DNA of 64,000 bases, taken from NCBI RefSeq assembly GCF_014529535.1, contig NC_050735.1:2790001-2854000 (forward strand). Reading direction: 5' to 3'. The notes below the pieces were generated by a model that had not been told where the DNA came from, searched no databases, and saw only the letters and a program-made list of their open reading frames with translations. The position numbers were made by a program, and so were the translations under genes. Of the stretch, positions 47,577 through 58,689 are shown piece by piece (within the stretch, counting starts at the first letter, position 1; each line of letters starts with the position of its first letter). Origin of the DNA: Bradysia coprophila (Eukaryota > Arthropoda > Insecta > Diptera > Sciaridae).

Positions 47577-47995
47577 TATGAGGAATTCTTTTGAAAAACA
47601 GCCTACCGAAATCGGACGCATTTTCCAGTGGACTTTTTTATATGTGCCTAGAAAGATATTCGACCCTAAAAGCCAAAACCACTTTCAAAAAAATTCTTCG
47701 AAGTTTGTGTGGCTGGTTAAAGGTGATCAAAAACCGAAAACTTGTACTTTTCATAAAATTTCTCCAGTTACACGAGTCGTACAGGGTCGTGTGGGGTGTC
47801 ATAAGAAAGGTAATCACACGTACTATTGAGCCGAATAGGGACTTATTGTGTTTAAAATTCATCGACACTGAAATATGTGCAGTTAAAGTTTTCAACCGAA
47901 GACTTACACTGTTTGTACTGAAATTTCTCGAGGTACATACACAAAACGTACATGGTCGTGTAGGGTGTCATTTGAGAGGTAATTTAATGTGCTTT
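47577..47995. repeat. Dispersed repeat, copy 2
   Basis: It is a partner of 12745-13140 and shares long segments including ATATGTGCCTAGAAAG and GGTAATCACA. The copies differ by indels. Frames are open by chance but not conserved between copies. Confidence 0.65.
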
Positions 47996-48227
47996 TGGGC
48001 CAAATAGAGTATTGTACTACTACTTCGAAAAGTAAATTTTAACTCCAACGGTTTATAGGAATCAAGCGCTACACCAAACACATCCATTGAGCCGGAATCA
48101 GCAACGCCATTTCATAACAATTTTAAATGAAACACAAAATCTTGCATCAATTGCAATTTGCATGAGATTTCATGTTCACGAATTGTTCGGAACAATTTAG
48201 TTGTAACACTACATTAAAGCAAAATAA

Positions 48228-48233
48228 TTTATT
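48228..48233 (-). terminator. Polyadenylation signal for UQCRH
   Basis: AATAAA on the minus strand lies about 52 bp after the stop codon. Confidence 0.55.
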
Positions 48234-48284
48234 AAACAGACGTTTTGGGTGACACTGGTCTACGGTCAACACTTTTTTTTTTGT

Positions 48285-48609
48285 TTACTTTAGTTTCGAA
48301 AACAAAGTGTGAGCAACGCAATGGTCCAACTCATGAAGATAGTCGAACAATTCTTCCACACAAGTCTCGGTGGTTTGCTTTTTGGAGTTAACCCGGTCAT
48401 TGCATCCTTGATATTTGCTAAATAGACTTTCAATGTGTCCGTCCTTGTTGCACTCCTCCTACAAAGATTTGTCGATCTATTGTAGTTGTCTTTGATCACA
48501 GTAGCAATTTTCATTTATTTACCCTTAAAACCTCCTGGGGGTTGACTAGCTCAGCCTCCTCTTGGGCCTTAACCGATGGGAAGAATGATTTCAAGAATTT
48601 TGCTGCCAT
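48285..48609 (-). CDS. UQCRH: Ubiquinol-cytochrome c reductase hinge protein (complex III)
   Basis: Two exons (48609-48523 and 48458-48285), split by a 64-bp intron in phase 0, encode 86 residues. The hinge protein is an acidic subunit on the intermembrane side of the cytochrome bc1 complex that assists cytochrome c interaction. The N-terminal part [20 protein letters not shown] is followed by [10 protein letters not shown]. The second exon gives [20 protein letters not shown], then [13 protein letters not shown] and [16 protein letters not shown]. The four conserved cysteines that form two disulfides are present, as is the family C-terminus. Neither exon stands out as an open frame, so the gene is easily overlooked. 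The start is the only ATG before the first exon's coding frame. Confidence 0.93.
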
Positions 48610-48619
48610 ATTAGCAATC

Positions 48620-49673
48620 AACTGCAATGAAATAAACACCAATGTGAAACAAGTTCCAGTAATAGAACTGTATTTTGAGACCTTTTGCTTATTTTTTCCT
48701 TCAAAAGATGAAAAAGAAATTATTTTTCAGGTGTTATGAAACACTTTTTCAGTCTCCTTCGCTGACAGAAGTGATCGAAATGAAGTTTGCCGTGTTTTTT
48801 GGTAACACACAATTTATTCAGCTGACATCACTGACGTGATATGTTCATCACTGAAAAACCGCAGTTTTTTTTTAAAATCAATGATATAACTCGCTGCGAT
48901 TAACACTACCTACAGCATACGCAATGCGTATTACGCATGCATTTGCAGAAATCTTTACATTTCGGCAGTGCCGTCTTTAGCTTTTGGGCGCCATTTTAAA
49001 GGATTTCGGGCGCCATTTTCTTTTACTCTACTTCGGGCGCCACGGGCATTTGCCCATTTTGCCCATATGGAAAAGGCGGCACTGGATTTCGGGTATGAAA
49101 CGCTTGATGGCTGTAAGAAAGTACATATTATATGTGAAAACGGCAAGGAAAAAGGTGTCTTTTGGGAGCTGGAGTAACTTTCATTTGGAGTTAACCCTTC
49201 AATATGTGTCGTCAAGATCATACGTACAATTTTTGTTTATAAAAATCCAAATTACCAACGAAAAACTGTTTCAATTTCATACAAACCTGTGTGTCAAAAA
49301 TATCTCTACACCAACACCAGGTCACTGCGAAATTCATGTATAGAAAATGATCCATACAAAATCAAAAAAAAATCCGGTTCTGAAAATCACATTTACCCAA
49401 GGCTAATATAATGCTGAAAGCAGACGAACATTTGAGATTCTGATTCCATCATATTATTCATTGTTCTAATCGTGTCCCACCTGTGCATTAATTTTTCATT
49501 TCAAATACATTATTCATATGATCCTCTAACGGTCCGTTGTAAAGGTGTAAAAGTGCATTTTTTATTTTTAACGAAAGTAAAAGAATGAAAAATTCCATCG
49601 AAACAGATTCTCAATGCTTCGTCTGTTTTCAGCATAAATGTGGAAGTCACGCGAGTGACACACCACACTTGAC
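48620..49673. other. Intergenic, no gene recognised
   Basis: This is the 5' flank of UQCRH. The segment 48968-49177 is GC-richer with GGGCGCCA words, but its frames on both strands show no family. Confidence 0.45.
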
Positions 49674-49681
49674 GATAAAAT

Positions 49682-49794
49682 CAAGGCTGTAAACTTGGGG
49701 AGGTCACGCAGATAGCAATGTTATTAGATACGCGGGAACACACCACTTCTGATGATTTTACATGCAAAAAAATTCACCACAGTTTACAGCCTTG
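49682..49794. mobile_element. MITE with CAAGG ends, copy B
   Basis: This 113-bp shortened copy of the element at 36790 has ends CAAGGCTGTAAAC and GTTTACAGCCTTG. It is flanked by GATAAAAT at 49674-49681 and 49795-49802. Flanking DNA (49640-49930) also contains CACACCAC and GGTGTGTTTCCG words of the same family, suggesting insertion into an older relative. Confidence 0.8.
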
Positions 49795-50019
49795 GATAAA
49801 ATGTCGAATATTTCATCGAGAAATTCACATCACGTGATGATTCTTGTTGCCATGATGATGTGGTGAACTTGTTTATATATGTAAAATCATCAGTGGTGTG
49901 TTTCCGTGTATCTAAGAAAATGACAATCTGCCCTAAAGCCTACTATTCATCCGATTTAACCACTCGGATTAACTTTACTGCCCTACATCGCGAACCGGTT
50001 TTCTCGCTTCTAGGCCGAA

Positions 50020-50172
50020 AATGAGTGCAATTTTGGATTTTTTTCTCGGGTTTTCGGCCCTTAGCATGAAAAATTACTGTGTATCTATTTGGGACCATCG
50101 ATCTGAGGCTCTGATCTGTCTACAACTTGCGGACTTGCCTCAAGTCATTTGTACAAAACAGATACACAAGTA
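50020..50172. repeat. Degenerate hairpin of the 4671 family
   Basis: TGTGTATCTATTTGGGACC faces ACAAAACAGATACACA across a region with CTACAACTTGCGGA. The preceding GTTTTCGGCCCTTAGCATG resembles the flank of the hairpins at 4.8 and 5.6 kb. Confidence 0.45.
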
Positions 50173-50458
50173 TAGATTAAGATTGGCTCGTTCAGTATGT
50201 GTTGTTTATAGATGGAAGCACGGGATTTCAGTGGGTTTTTAAATTAAGTTTCTCTACGTTGTCCACATTGCAATGTCGAACATATGTTCAAGGTCTTTAA
50301 TTTGTGCTAGGTGAAGTCCTTTTTCGTCAGGCGATCAGCGTTACCTCCCAATAAACCAGTGGCGACCCACTTGTCAACGGACAATACATAAGCAAATTCC
50401 TTAATCTATTTATTACTATATTGGAGCAGTATAGGTGTCTTCCAAGGTCATTTCGAAA

Positions 50459-51052
50459 TGTCAAATTTCATCCACGAAGGCAACTTAAAACCTCAACTTT
50501 CAGGTTGACGAAAATTTTAACGAAAAAATTTACAAAGAAAAGATATTTGTTGACGTTTAAGTTATGTTCATATCGATCAAGGTTCTGAAAGAACAGGTTA
50601 AGACACTTTCTAGTTGATCACGAAGGCGGTGTGATCAAAATTTTCCTGTAACGCCAACTAGGTTTGGAAAATTTTATATGACGATTTCAACTTACCAAAA
50701 AAAATGTTTTCAAGTTGACTTTTCAAACAATATACATCTTTGAATTGTCAAGATTTGTGTTTCACCCGCCTTCGTAAGTGTCTTAACCTGTTCTTTCAGA
50801 ACCTTGATATCGATAGGTTTGTTCCAAATAACTGTAAACCCGAACTTTGACAACACGAACGTCGACGATTTCATCGACAGATTTAAACATAACCTAAACG
50901 TCAACAAATTTCTTTGTAAATTTTTCGTTCAAATTTTCGTCAAGCTGAAAGTTAATGTTAAATTGCCTTCTGTGGATGAAATTTGACATGAAATCGTTGT
51001 CGTTCATGTTGTCAAAGTTCGGGTTTACAGATAATTGGAACAAACCTATACC
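50459..51052. repeat. Older nested fold-back element
   Basis: Segment 50459-50577 is complementary to 50885-50992, and 50815-50880 is complementary to 50985-51052 (ACCCGAACTTTGACAACA and partner). The CAAGG-ended MITE at 50578-50806 interrupts it. Confidence 0.6.
50578..50806. mobile_element. MITE with CAAGG ends, copy C
   Basis: The ends CAAGGTTCTGAAAGAACAGG and its complement delimit 229 bp. The palindromic direct repeat ATATCGAT flanks it at 50570-50577 and 50807-50814. The interior is non-coding, with ACGAAGGCGG / CCGCCTTCGT close to the ends. Confidence 0.85.
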
Positions 51053-51263
51053 TGACGCTACTTTCAACATTTTTTGTTTGTTAGTAGTTGCAGTGACTAC
51101 AGCGCAAACCGAATAACGAATGACATAATACAGCAACACTGACACATTCCACATTTAATTTTATTCCACATCACACAATGATTTTAAGAACCAAAACGAA
51201 ATACCTCGTAAAATTAAATTTAATTTGAAAAGACGTAAGGGTTCGAATCAAACCTTCAATACA

Positions 51264-51476
51264 ATGGAAACGAAAGCGTATATCATAGCCATATCCAAAA
51301 ACGCTCTGAAGAATGTTTATCATCAAAATTTTTCAGCTGAAAATGTACGATATTTGTCACCACTTTGCTACCAACAACTAAGAATGTTTCATTTTGACGG
51401 CTGCTTCGAACGTGATACATTGTATATTGCAGCCAAAAAAATATTTACAAAAAGTACACTAAGTTTTGCCCGATAA
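51264..51476 (+). other. Possible small open frame, unrecognised
   Basis: An ATG-initiated frame of 70 codons (METKAYIIAISKNALKNVY...) ends at 51476. The spacing of Leu/Ile and Cys loosely recalls the start of leucine-rich-repeat proteins, but no downstream exon was found. It may be a gene remnant or chance. Confidence 0.2.
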
Positions 51477-51827
51477 ACAAGAGTTTGCATTGTTAACCGA
51501 CCAAAGATAATTTGTTTTTCGATATTAACGACGGGGATAACCTGTAACATAGCTGGTAAGACCGAGAAATTGTTTTTTACAAATCGCGCTTGAAATTGAA
51601 GGCCAATTTTTTTATTTGAATACAAGTTTCTGTTTTTCCTGATATCTGTTTGGCTATTTGTTAGCACAACAAGGCAGGTTTTCATTTGAGCACTGTTCAA
51701 ATATCAGCAACGTTTTGACGAAACGCTTGAAATGATTTAATTTTCTTTTAAATAAACATACCAGGAAAAAGATGCAAAAGTCAACAAATTGAGGTTATAT
51801 TTGTTTGATTTGACGTTTGTGTTGTAG

Positions 51828-54800
51828 ATGAATGGAGCAATCGATGCGAATCGGGGTGTTAAGACCCCAAAAAACTACAAACTTATGGTTGATCCGATGA
51901 TTGTCAAAGGTGGCGTCAAAGTCTATCGATATGAAGGCGTCATACCGAACGATCCAGCGCCACCAGCAGTTATTCCACGGGATCCGCGCAATCATTTAGT
52001 CGCCAAGCTTAGAACGCGACTAGAACCATTGGAAATTCCCGTGCCTAGGTTTGCATAATGTTTATTGGTCATTCCGTTTACGCTGTCCGTCTAATAAAAT
52101 CTGACATTTCGTTTAGATTCAAAATCGATCAAAACTATGTCGGCGAACCGCCCGCTATCGAAATAACAATAACAAATCTGAACGACAACATTGACAAACA
52201 ATTTCTGAAGGATTTGATTCAAAAGTGTGGCGCTTATGACGAATTGCATGTTTACTATCATCCGGTCACGAACAAACATTTGGGATTGGCGAGAATCGTG
52301 TTCGAAAATGTAAAGGCAGCTAAGGCTTGCATAGCAAAATACAATGATACGTCGGTGATGGGAAAGGTGAGTTGACCAGCAACAACAAGAAAACAAAACT
52401 TTTTTTGTCACTGTGCTGTGTCTTGCTTGCGCTAAAAAAATTGCGTCATTTAAAGATTGTATTTCATCGACACATATTAGGTAGGTCCGTGGTATAATTA
52501 GACCGGATAGCAAACAACGAGAATTGAGACACAAATTCAGTCTTTGGCTGGTTGCTGAAAGATCTGTCGGCCAGTTATGAGACATAAGGACATAATTTCG
52601 TCGATTTCATTCTCAAATTTTCATTAACTTCTATGCTACGTCTTCCACACCATACCCACCGATTTTATAAAAATTTTCTTGTTCAATTTTTAGGTGTTGA
52701 ACGTGTTCCACGATGCATTTGGCGAAAAATGTAAGCGAACGTTTGAGAATGCCACAACGGAGAATAGAGTTCATTCGGTACCGCCGCCAGTCGCTCCTCC
52801 AACAGTCGACGAAAGTTCCCGAACTGACATCATCCCGTCGAAATTCGATGCTGCCACAAGTGAATTCGATAGCTTAGACGCACATTTCAATCGTGACCGC
52901 GATCGGAAACGTGACAGCGACGAGCATTATATGCGTCCGCACAGCCGGGACCATTACGAAGCGGACTATGATCGAAATGATTATGACCGAAACGACTACG
53001 ACCGGAATGAATATGATCGAAGTGACAAGCATAGAAAGAATCGCAAATATGAACGGGAAAAGAAACATCACTACCATCGAAAATCGGATCGAGACCGTGA
53101 TAGAAGTGATCACCATCGCAGCCATAGAGATCGCTATCGATATCGTGACGACGAACGCGATAACAGCCGTGACTCTTCCAAATATCGAGATAGTTATAAG
53201 TCGAAAAGTGATCGTGACTATGCGTCGAAGTCATCAAGTAAAAATGATTTGAATTTCGGAAGTAGTGGCTACACAAGCAATGCAGCTGCATCGTACGATC
53301 AGGCCTATTCATATCAGTCATACGGATCCCAACCGACCATACCTCCTCAATCATCAAGCGATTATTCCTACTCAACAGTGCCTGCATCTGGAACCTGGAA
53401 TCATCAGCATCCATGGCAATCATCAATAGCTCCAATTCCACCAGATGACACTTGGTCATGTCGACCTATTATTCCTCCTCCGCCAACTTCTAATCACGTT
53501 GACGAGGAAGAAGACTGGGACGCTGAGCTCGAAGCAGTTAAACCAGCAGTGATAACGAAACCTGCTATAGCCGACGATGAAAAGACGAAACGAACTGGAG
53601 ATGATGATCAAGCTACAATTGATTTGGATACTAGAATAGCTATGATGTTTAAAGAGAAGTCATTTGGCGCCGCTCCACCCTTTCTGCAGATGGATGATAG
53701 TGATCCGGAAGTTGATCATAAGGAAGACGGAGAACTTCGAAACGATGACACCAAAGTGCGTACTAAGTCACGGAAGCATCGAATCCATTCAAAATCATCG
53801 CATAGTTCCAAGTCGAGTGATGCATCGAAAATGCTGAAGAAACAGAACAGATTACGATCGCAGGTAATTACCGTAGCTGGAAGCAGCATCCATAATACTG
53901 TCATTGACACAATACCATTTCGTTTGCAGGTAAAACGGCTAGTCGGTGACGATGCTAGCGATATTTCATCGAGTGATGATGACATTCTGCTGCAAAAAAC
54001 CGATAGCCCGCCTCGCAATCAAGTGACTCCAGCAAAGGATGATGACAAAATGAGTTGGTCAAGTTTGTCTTCAACGGAGGAAAAAGATATGGATCCACCT
54101 CCGTTGCCTCCAATACCTTCACAGCCTCCATTACCGCAAGAACCGCCGCCACCTCCACCATCCACGAAATCTCATTCGGAAAGTAATTATTTGTATCCGT
54201 CTGCCGCTCAAGGCTATTACTATCCGACACCAGGTTATAATCCATATCAACCATCTCATCAGTATATGGTCCCACATTCAGCCTACATGCAACCTTATGT
54301 TCCAGGATTTCCTGGAATTATTCCACATAACAATTATATGGCACCGATGATGTATTCGCCGAAGAAACTGGAAAAGAATCTGGCAACGGACGACCACTAC
54401 GAATCGACAATAACGACTGTGATCAATCAAGTCACCGCTGAACTGAAGAACATTCTGAAAAAGGATTTCAATAAGAAGATGATCGAGAACACGGCGTACA
54501 AGAAATTCGAAACGTGGTGGGACGATAACGAACAGAACAAAAACAAAGGTTCAGAGACGACGCAAACGGAAAGTACAACGAATATGAGCAAAGTACCGGA
54601 TATTAATCAATTGCTCAATAACAATCTCGATCACTTGGACAGTTACAGTGGCTTAACATTAGGGCTACGCGCTCAAATACCGAAATTGCCAAGCTTCCGA
54701 CGAATCCGTAAAGTGCCCAGTCCCAAGCCTAAGGTTAAAAAACCATCGGTTTGCAATGACGATGAAGACGATTGGGATAAGGACAATGACAGTGACATTG

Positions 54801-57301
54801 AGGATATGGTGAAGGGTTCGGATTCGGAGGGTGAAAATGATACACAGCAAAGTTCGAAAATCAGTTTCAGTGAGAAAAAGTCGAAGAGTGCAAGTAGTGA
54901 CTTCAAAGATCGTAAGCGAAAAGGAAGCATATCCAGTATATCGTCGTCAAGTGACGATGAAACCAGTAGTGATTCAGATAGTAGTTCAAACGCGTCATCT
55001 TCTGAAGATGGTGACAATAAACATGAAATTGTAGCCAACAAGAGTAAACGAGTCAAAGACACTCAAATCTATTCAGACTCTGACAGCAATGCCAGTGTCA
55101 ATCTGGATCGGAAACAAGCAACAAAAGCGTCTAGTCGTCGGAAAGTGGGCATTTATTCGGACTCGAGTGACGATGATAGCGCTAAAATCGATAAACCGCC
55201 AACACCTGAGATTAAACCGAGGTCTGTCATGCCATCCGATAAAGTTCAATCTTCTACTGATTTGCATGACAAGAGTGCGTCGCAAAGTCCTCGGACACCT
55301 CGAACGCCTGGGAGAGAGTCACCACCATCGAAGAAGTCAACGTATGATTACGATCGCATTTATAGCGATTCTGATGAAGAGCGAGAATATCAAGAGAAAC
55401 GTCGTCGTAACACGGAATACATGGCTCAAATAGAACGAGAAGCTTTAGAAGAACGCATGAAAGAGGAAATGGAAAAGAGCAAGAAACTTGAACAAACTGC
55501 GACAATAGACGAAGAATTCGATGCACTTCCGGATAAAGCACCTAGTCCTGGCGATCCTATTACACCATCGCTGTCTAAACTTCCTCCCACACCAGGTGCC
55601 AGACTATCCGATCCACTATCTAAGTATATGCTCCAACAAGAAACACAAGATAAATTGTCTGGACTGACAACACCTATTGCCAGCGAACAGTCCACATCGA
55701 AAGCGAATGGGGCACAGATATTGAACTCCTTACAGCAAGCGAATGCATTCGAATCAACGCGTGCTGTTAAATTTTCGCCAACCTCGTCGGATGGTGGCTC
55801 AAGTCAAACAAGCCAAGCTAGTCAAGTTGCAATGGAGCATTGTTATTCTCTTCCACCATCCGCTTCCCCATATGTGGAACCAACGACACCGCAACCATTA
55901 CCATCAACCAAACCGAAACAGTCGAAAGCAGAACCGAACAATCATCTTGTTGATCATGGGTACACAATGAACAATGCCGTTCCTGACGCGCCACCTGCTC
56001 CCGTGCTGATCCAAAAGCAAGGTCCTGGTAGACCAAAGAAAGATTCAGCTTATGCTCGATTGAAGAAAGCAGAGAAAGAGGCTGCACTTGCGGAAGCCAT
56101 AGAAGCGAAGAAACGCGCCAAACAACCATTTGTTCCCGAAGAGCGTTACCCCGAACGGACCATAAACGACGAAGTGATGTTGCTTTATGAATTCCTAACG
56201 AAGGGAATCGATAACGAAGACATAGAGTACTTGCGCCAGAGTTACGAGCTCATGCTGCAAGATGACGCCAATAACGACTGGTTAAATTTAACTCATTGGA
56301 TGGAACACTGTGCTACGTCAGCTCAACCAGCTTCGAGAAAAAGAAAACGCGAGAGTGACAGAAAGAAGCATGAAAGTGGTAGCGCCAGAACGGAAGGATT
56401 CTATAAAATGGACATTAGGGACAAGGCCCGATTCAAGTACCATCATGCGAAATTGAACGTATACGATACAGCCGTTGTTTCGGACATCCAAGCCAAGATG
56501 GTATCAAAAATGCAGGGTGCCTCACGCGAAGCGAGATCGAATCAGCGACGCCTATTGACTGCATTCGGTGCTAGCACAGAATCCGAATTGCTGAAATTCA
56601 ATCAACTGAAATTCCGGAAAAAACAACTGAAATTTGCCAAGTCCGCGATCCATGACTGGGGCCTGTTCGCTATGGAACCGATTGCTGCCGATGAAATGGT
56701 CATAGAATATGTCGGTCAAATGATTCGGCCGGTGGTAGCCGATTTGCGTGAAACGAAATATGAGGCCATTGGTATCGGTAGTTCGTATTTGTTCCGAATC
56801 GATTTGGAAACAATTATCGACGCAACCAAATGTGGTAATCTGGCGAGGTTCATCAATCACAGTTGCAATGTAAGTATTTGACGGCTTCGCCATCATAACT
56901 TTAGAGTCTGATGGTTTAACATGTGTGTCGAGATATCATGGTTTTATTTTTGATCGACCAGCATATCGGTCAACGAATCCAAATTCGTTTGACGGGGTGA
57001 CACTCTCGCCATTTATAATGTTACTCAGTCTAATGTCCTTTACAGAATTTAGGAGAAAATTAAATGTCCACTGAATTGAAGCCTAACTTGCAGTCCTTTC
57101 AACGTTTACGTTTGTTTCTCATTTCAGCCGAATTGTTACGCCAAGGTCATCACGATCGAATCGGAGAAGAAAATTGTGATTTATTCGAAACAGCCGATCG
57201 GTGTCGATGAAGAGATTACGTACGACTACAAATTTCCATTGGAAGACGAGAAAATTGCGTGTTTGTGTGGTGCCCAGGGTTGCCGTGGAACACTTAATTG
57301 A
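51828..57301 (+). CDS. Set1: Set1, COMPASS H3K4 methyltransferase
   Basis: Four exons (51828-52048, 52117-52366, 52694-56869 and 57128-57301) encode 1606 residues, close to insect Set1 length. Set1 is the catalytic subunit of COMPASS and deposits most H3K4 di- and trimethylation at promoters. The order is an N-terminal [14 protein letters not shown] block, an RRM (about residues 87-157), an Arg/Asp-rich region (222-335), a proline-rich stretch (near 54090-54170), Ser/Asp-rich acidic runs, a GPGRPKKDS hook-like motif (about 1266), the N-SET region (about 1312-1370), and the SET domain from about 1466. SET motifs [29 protein letters not shown] and [13 protein letters not shown] are intact. Post-[16 protein letters not shown] ends the protein. 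TTGTAG precedes the ATG, so an upstream untranslated or short coding exon is possible. AATAAA lies at 57522. Confidence 0.95.
53864..53929 (+). other. Set1: Possible in-frame 66-nt intron (exitron) in Set1
   Basis: Within the large exon, CGATCGCAG/GTAATTACC and CGTTTGCAG/GTAAAACGG are good donor and acceptor sites 66 bp apart. The enclosed 22 codons have no stop, so spliced and unspliced forms both keep the frame. The flanking protein reads [13 protein letters not shown] if removed. Confidence 0.5.
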
Positions 57302-58689
57302 GGAAGCGTTAAGATTTTTTTTGTTCAATTTTTTTTTTTTTTCAAATTAGAAATTCGTATTTTACTTTTTATTTTATGGACTCTTTTGGACGATTAACAT
57401 ACTAAAGTGCAACATCTATGCTTCGAACAAAAAAAAAGAAAGGAAAATGATCAGAAGATGAAGATGAAAAAAACATTTTTTTTTTTTGTTTAAGTTATTC
57501 TAAAATTAGGCTGAGAATTAAAATAAAATAAATTTAAGTTTACAAAATTCCGTTGGGTTTCTTTTAAATAATTGGATGGGTTGGTCCGGCGATTTACGAT
57601 TGCACACCCACTACTTGAACAGTGAGTGAGGTATTTACCGCTGTCCATAAAAGATAATAGCGATGGGCCTGTTACTCCGCACGACCATCCTCAACAAAAA
57701 AGAAGTTTTTCCGAAATGCACCCAAAAACTAAGAATGCACTTTGATTCAGGGACCTATTGGGAGCAAAACAGCATTCAGTAAAATCGGACAAGCTTCTTC
57801 CCCATACAAATTTTTTTATTTCATGAAATTACATACACCTCTCTGAAACTGTTTAAAGAATACAAACACACGTAAAGTCAAAGTCGTAGGCTTTGCTTCA
57901 TACAAAAGTTACAAAGTCATGGTACCGCGTTTTTCGAAGTATGATGGCACATTTTTGATTCGGGTTCGGATATAATTTTGATAAGGTAACCAAAATCGAG
58001 TGTACGCAACGCACCTCAAGCAAAAGTGCTATTAATGACAGCTGCCAAATAGAGTACTATTTTGTATGAAATTTTATCCCCACTCTTTTTACAGTGTAAA
58101 ATTTTGTATGGAGCACTGTTAAGTTTCAGTACCCTATTTAGAGTATCACTTTTGCCCACTTTTGCTTGAAGTGCGTTGGTGTACGGTCTACTATATTTTA
58201 CTGTGCATCAACTGGAAAGTCAAAAACATTTTCGTCCATGCTGAAACGACATTGCTTTAAAAAATTTTAACTCGCATGGTTCGACAGACCTAAACTCGAG
58301 TCCTATTTGTCAGCCCCAACGAGCCCTTACTTATAAGCCCTAATTCGGAGGTGGGGTGCTAGCGACATTATAAACTACGTTAATGATTAAATATAAAAAG
58401 TAACGTGAACTATGAGTCGTCAGTCCTGTAAATTTGATCATATCTTTGTTATTTCATTGTGCTTACCGTTTGGGGTATTTCTAACTCATTTGCTATCATC
58501 AGGTGATGATTCTTCCTTTAACTTGGGTCATGACTTGGAACTTCTAGCATTACTTACCGTAGGTCGATAGAATTGGGTTATTTTCGACATGATTAACAGA
58601 AAGTGTATTCGTTTCAATAGTCTTACAATTTTTAATTCAAACTTTAAATGAAGGCAGCGTTGATGCTTTTATGCTGTAAATGTATCTAA
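57302..58689. other. Intergenic between convergent Set1 and nucleotidyltransferase genes
   Basis: The interval contains the Set1 polyadenylation signal (57522-57527) and the fold-back element at 58001-58185. No gene is seen. Confidence 0.55.
58001..58185. repeat. Fold-back element with TGTACGCAACGCAC ends
   Basis: Arms at 58001-58028 and 58157-58185 pair TGTACGCAACGCACCTCAAG with its near complement. A second pair AAATAGAGTACT / AGTACCCTATTTAG lies inside. A diverged longer relative spans about 62775-63115, and a fragment lies near 11093-11180. Confidence 0.65.

Noticed and set aside
47434-48007. Overlapping 131- and 138-codon frames on the plus strand
   Set aside because: They cross the retrotransposon border and a dispersed repeat. 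The partner copy at 12745-13140 does not keep the frames.
50807-50815. ATATCGATA, resembling the insect DRE promoter element
   Set aside because: It is the target duplication of the MITE at 50578-50806 and lies a kilobase from the Set1 start, so promoter function is not supported.
51236-51258. GGTTCGAATC-like motif suggesting a tRNA T-arm
   Set aside because: The sequence GGGTTCGAATCAAACC lacks a proper five-base T stem and no acceptor or anticodon arm could be drawn around it.
52887-53459. 190-codon frame antisense to Set1
   Set aside because: It is a shadow of the Arg/Asp-rich repeats of Set1 read on the other strand.
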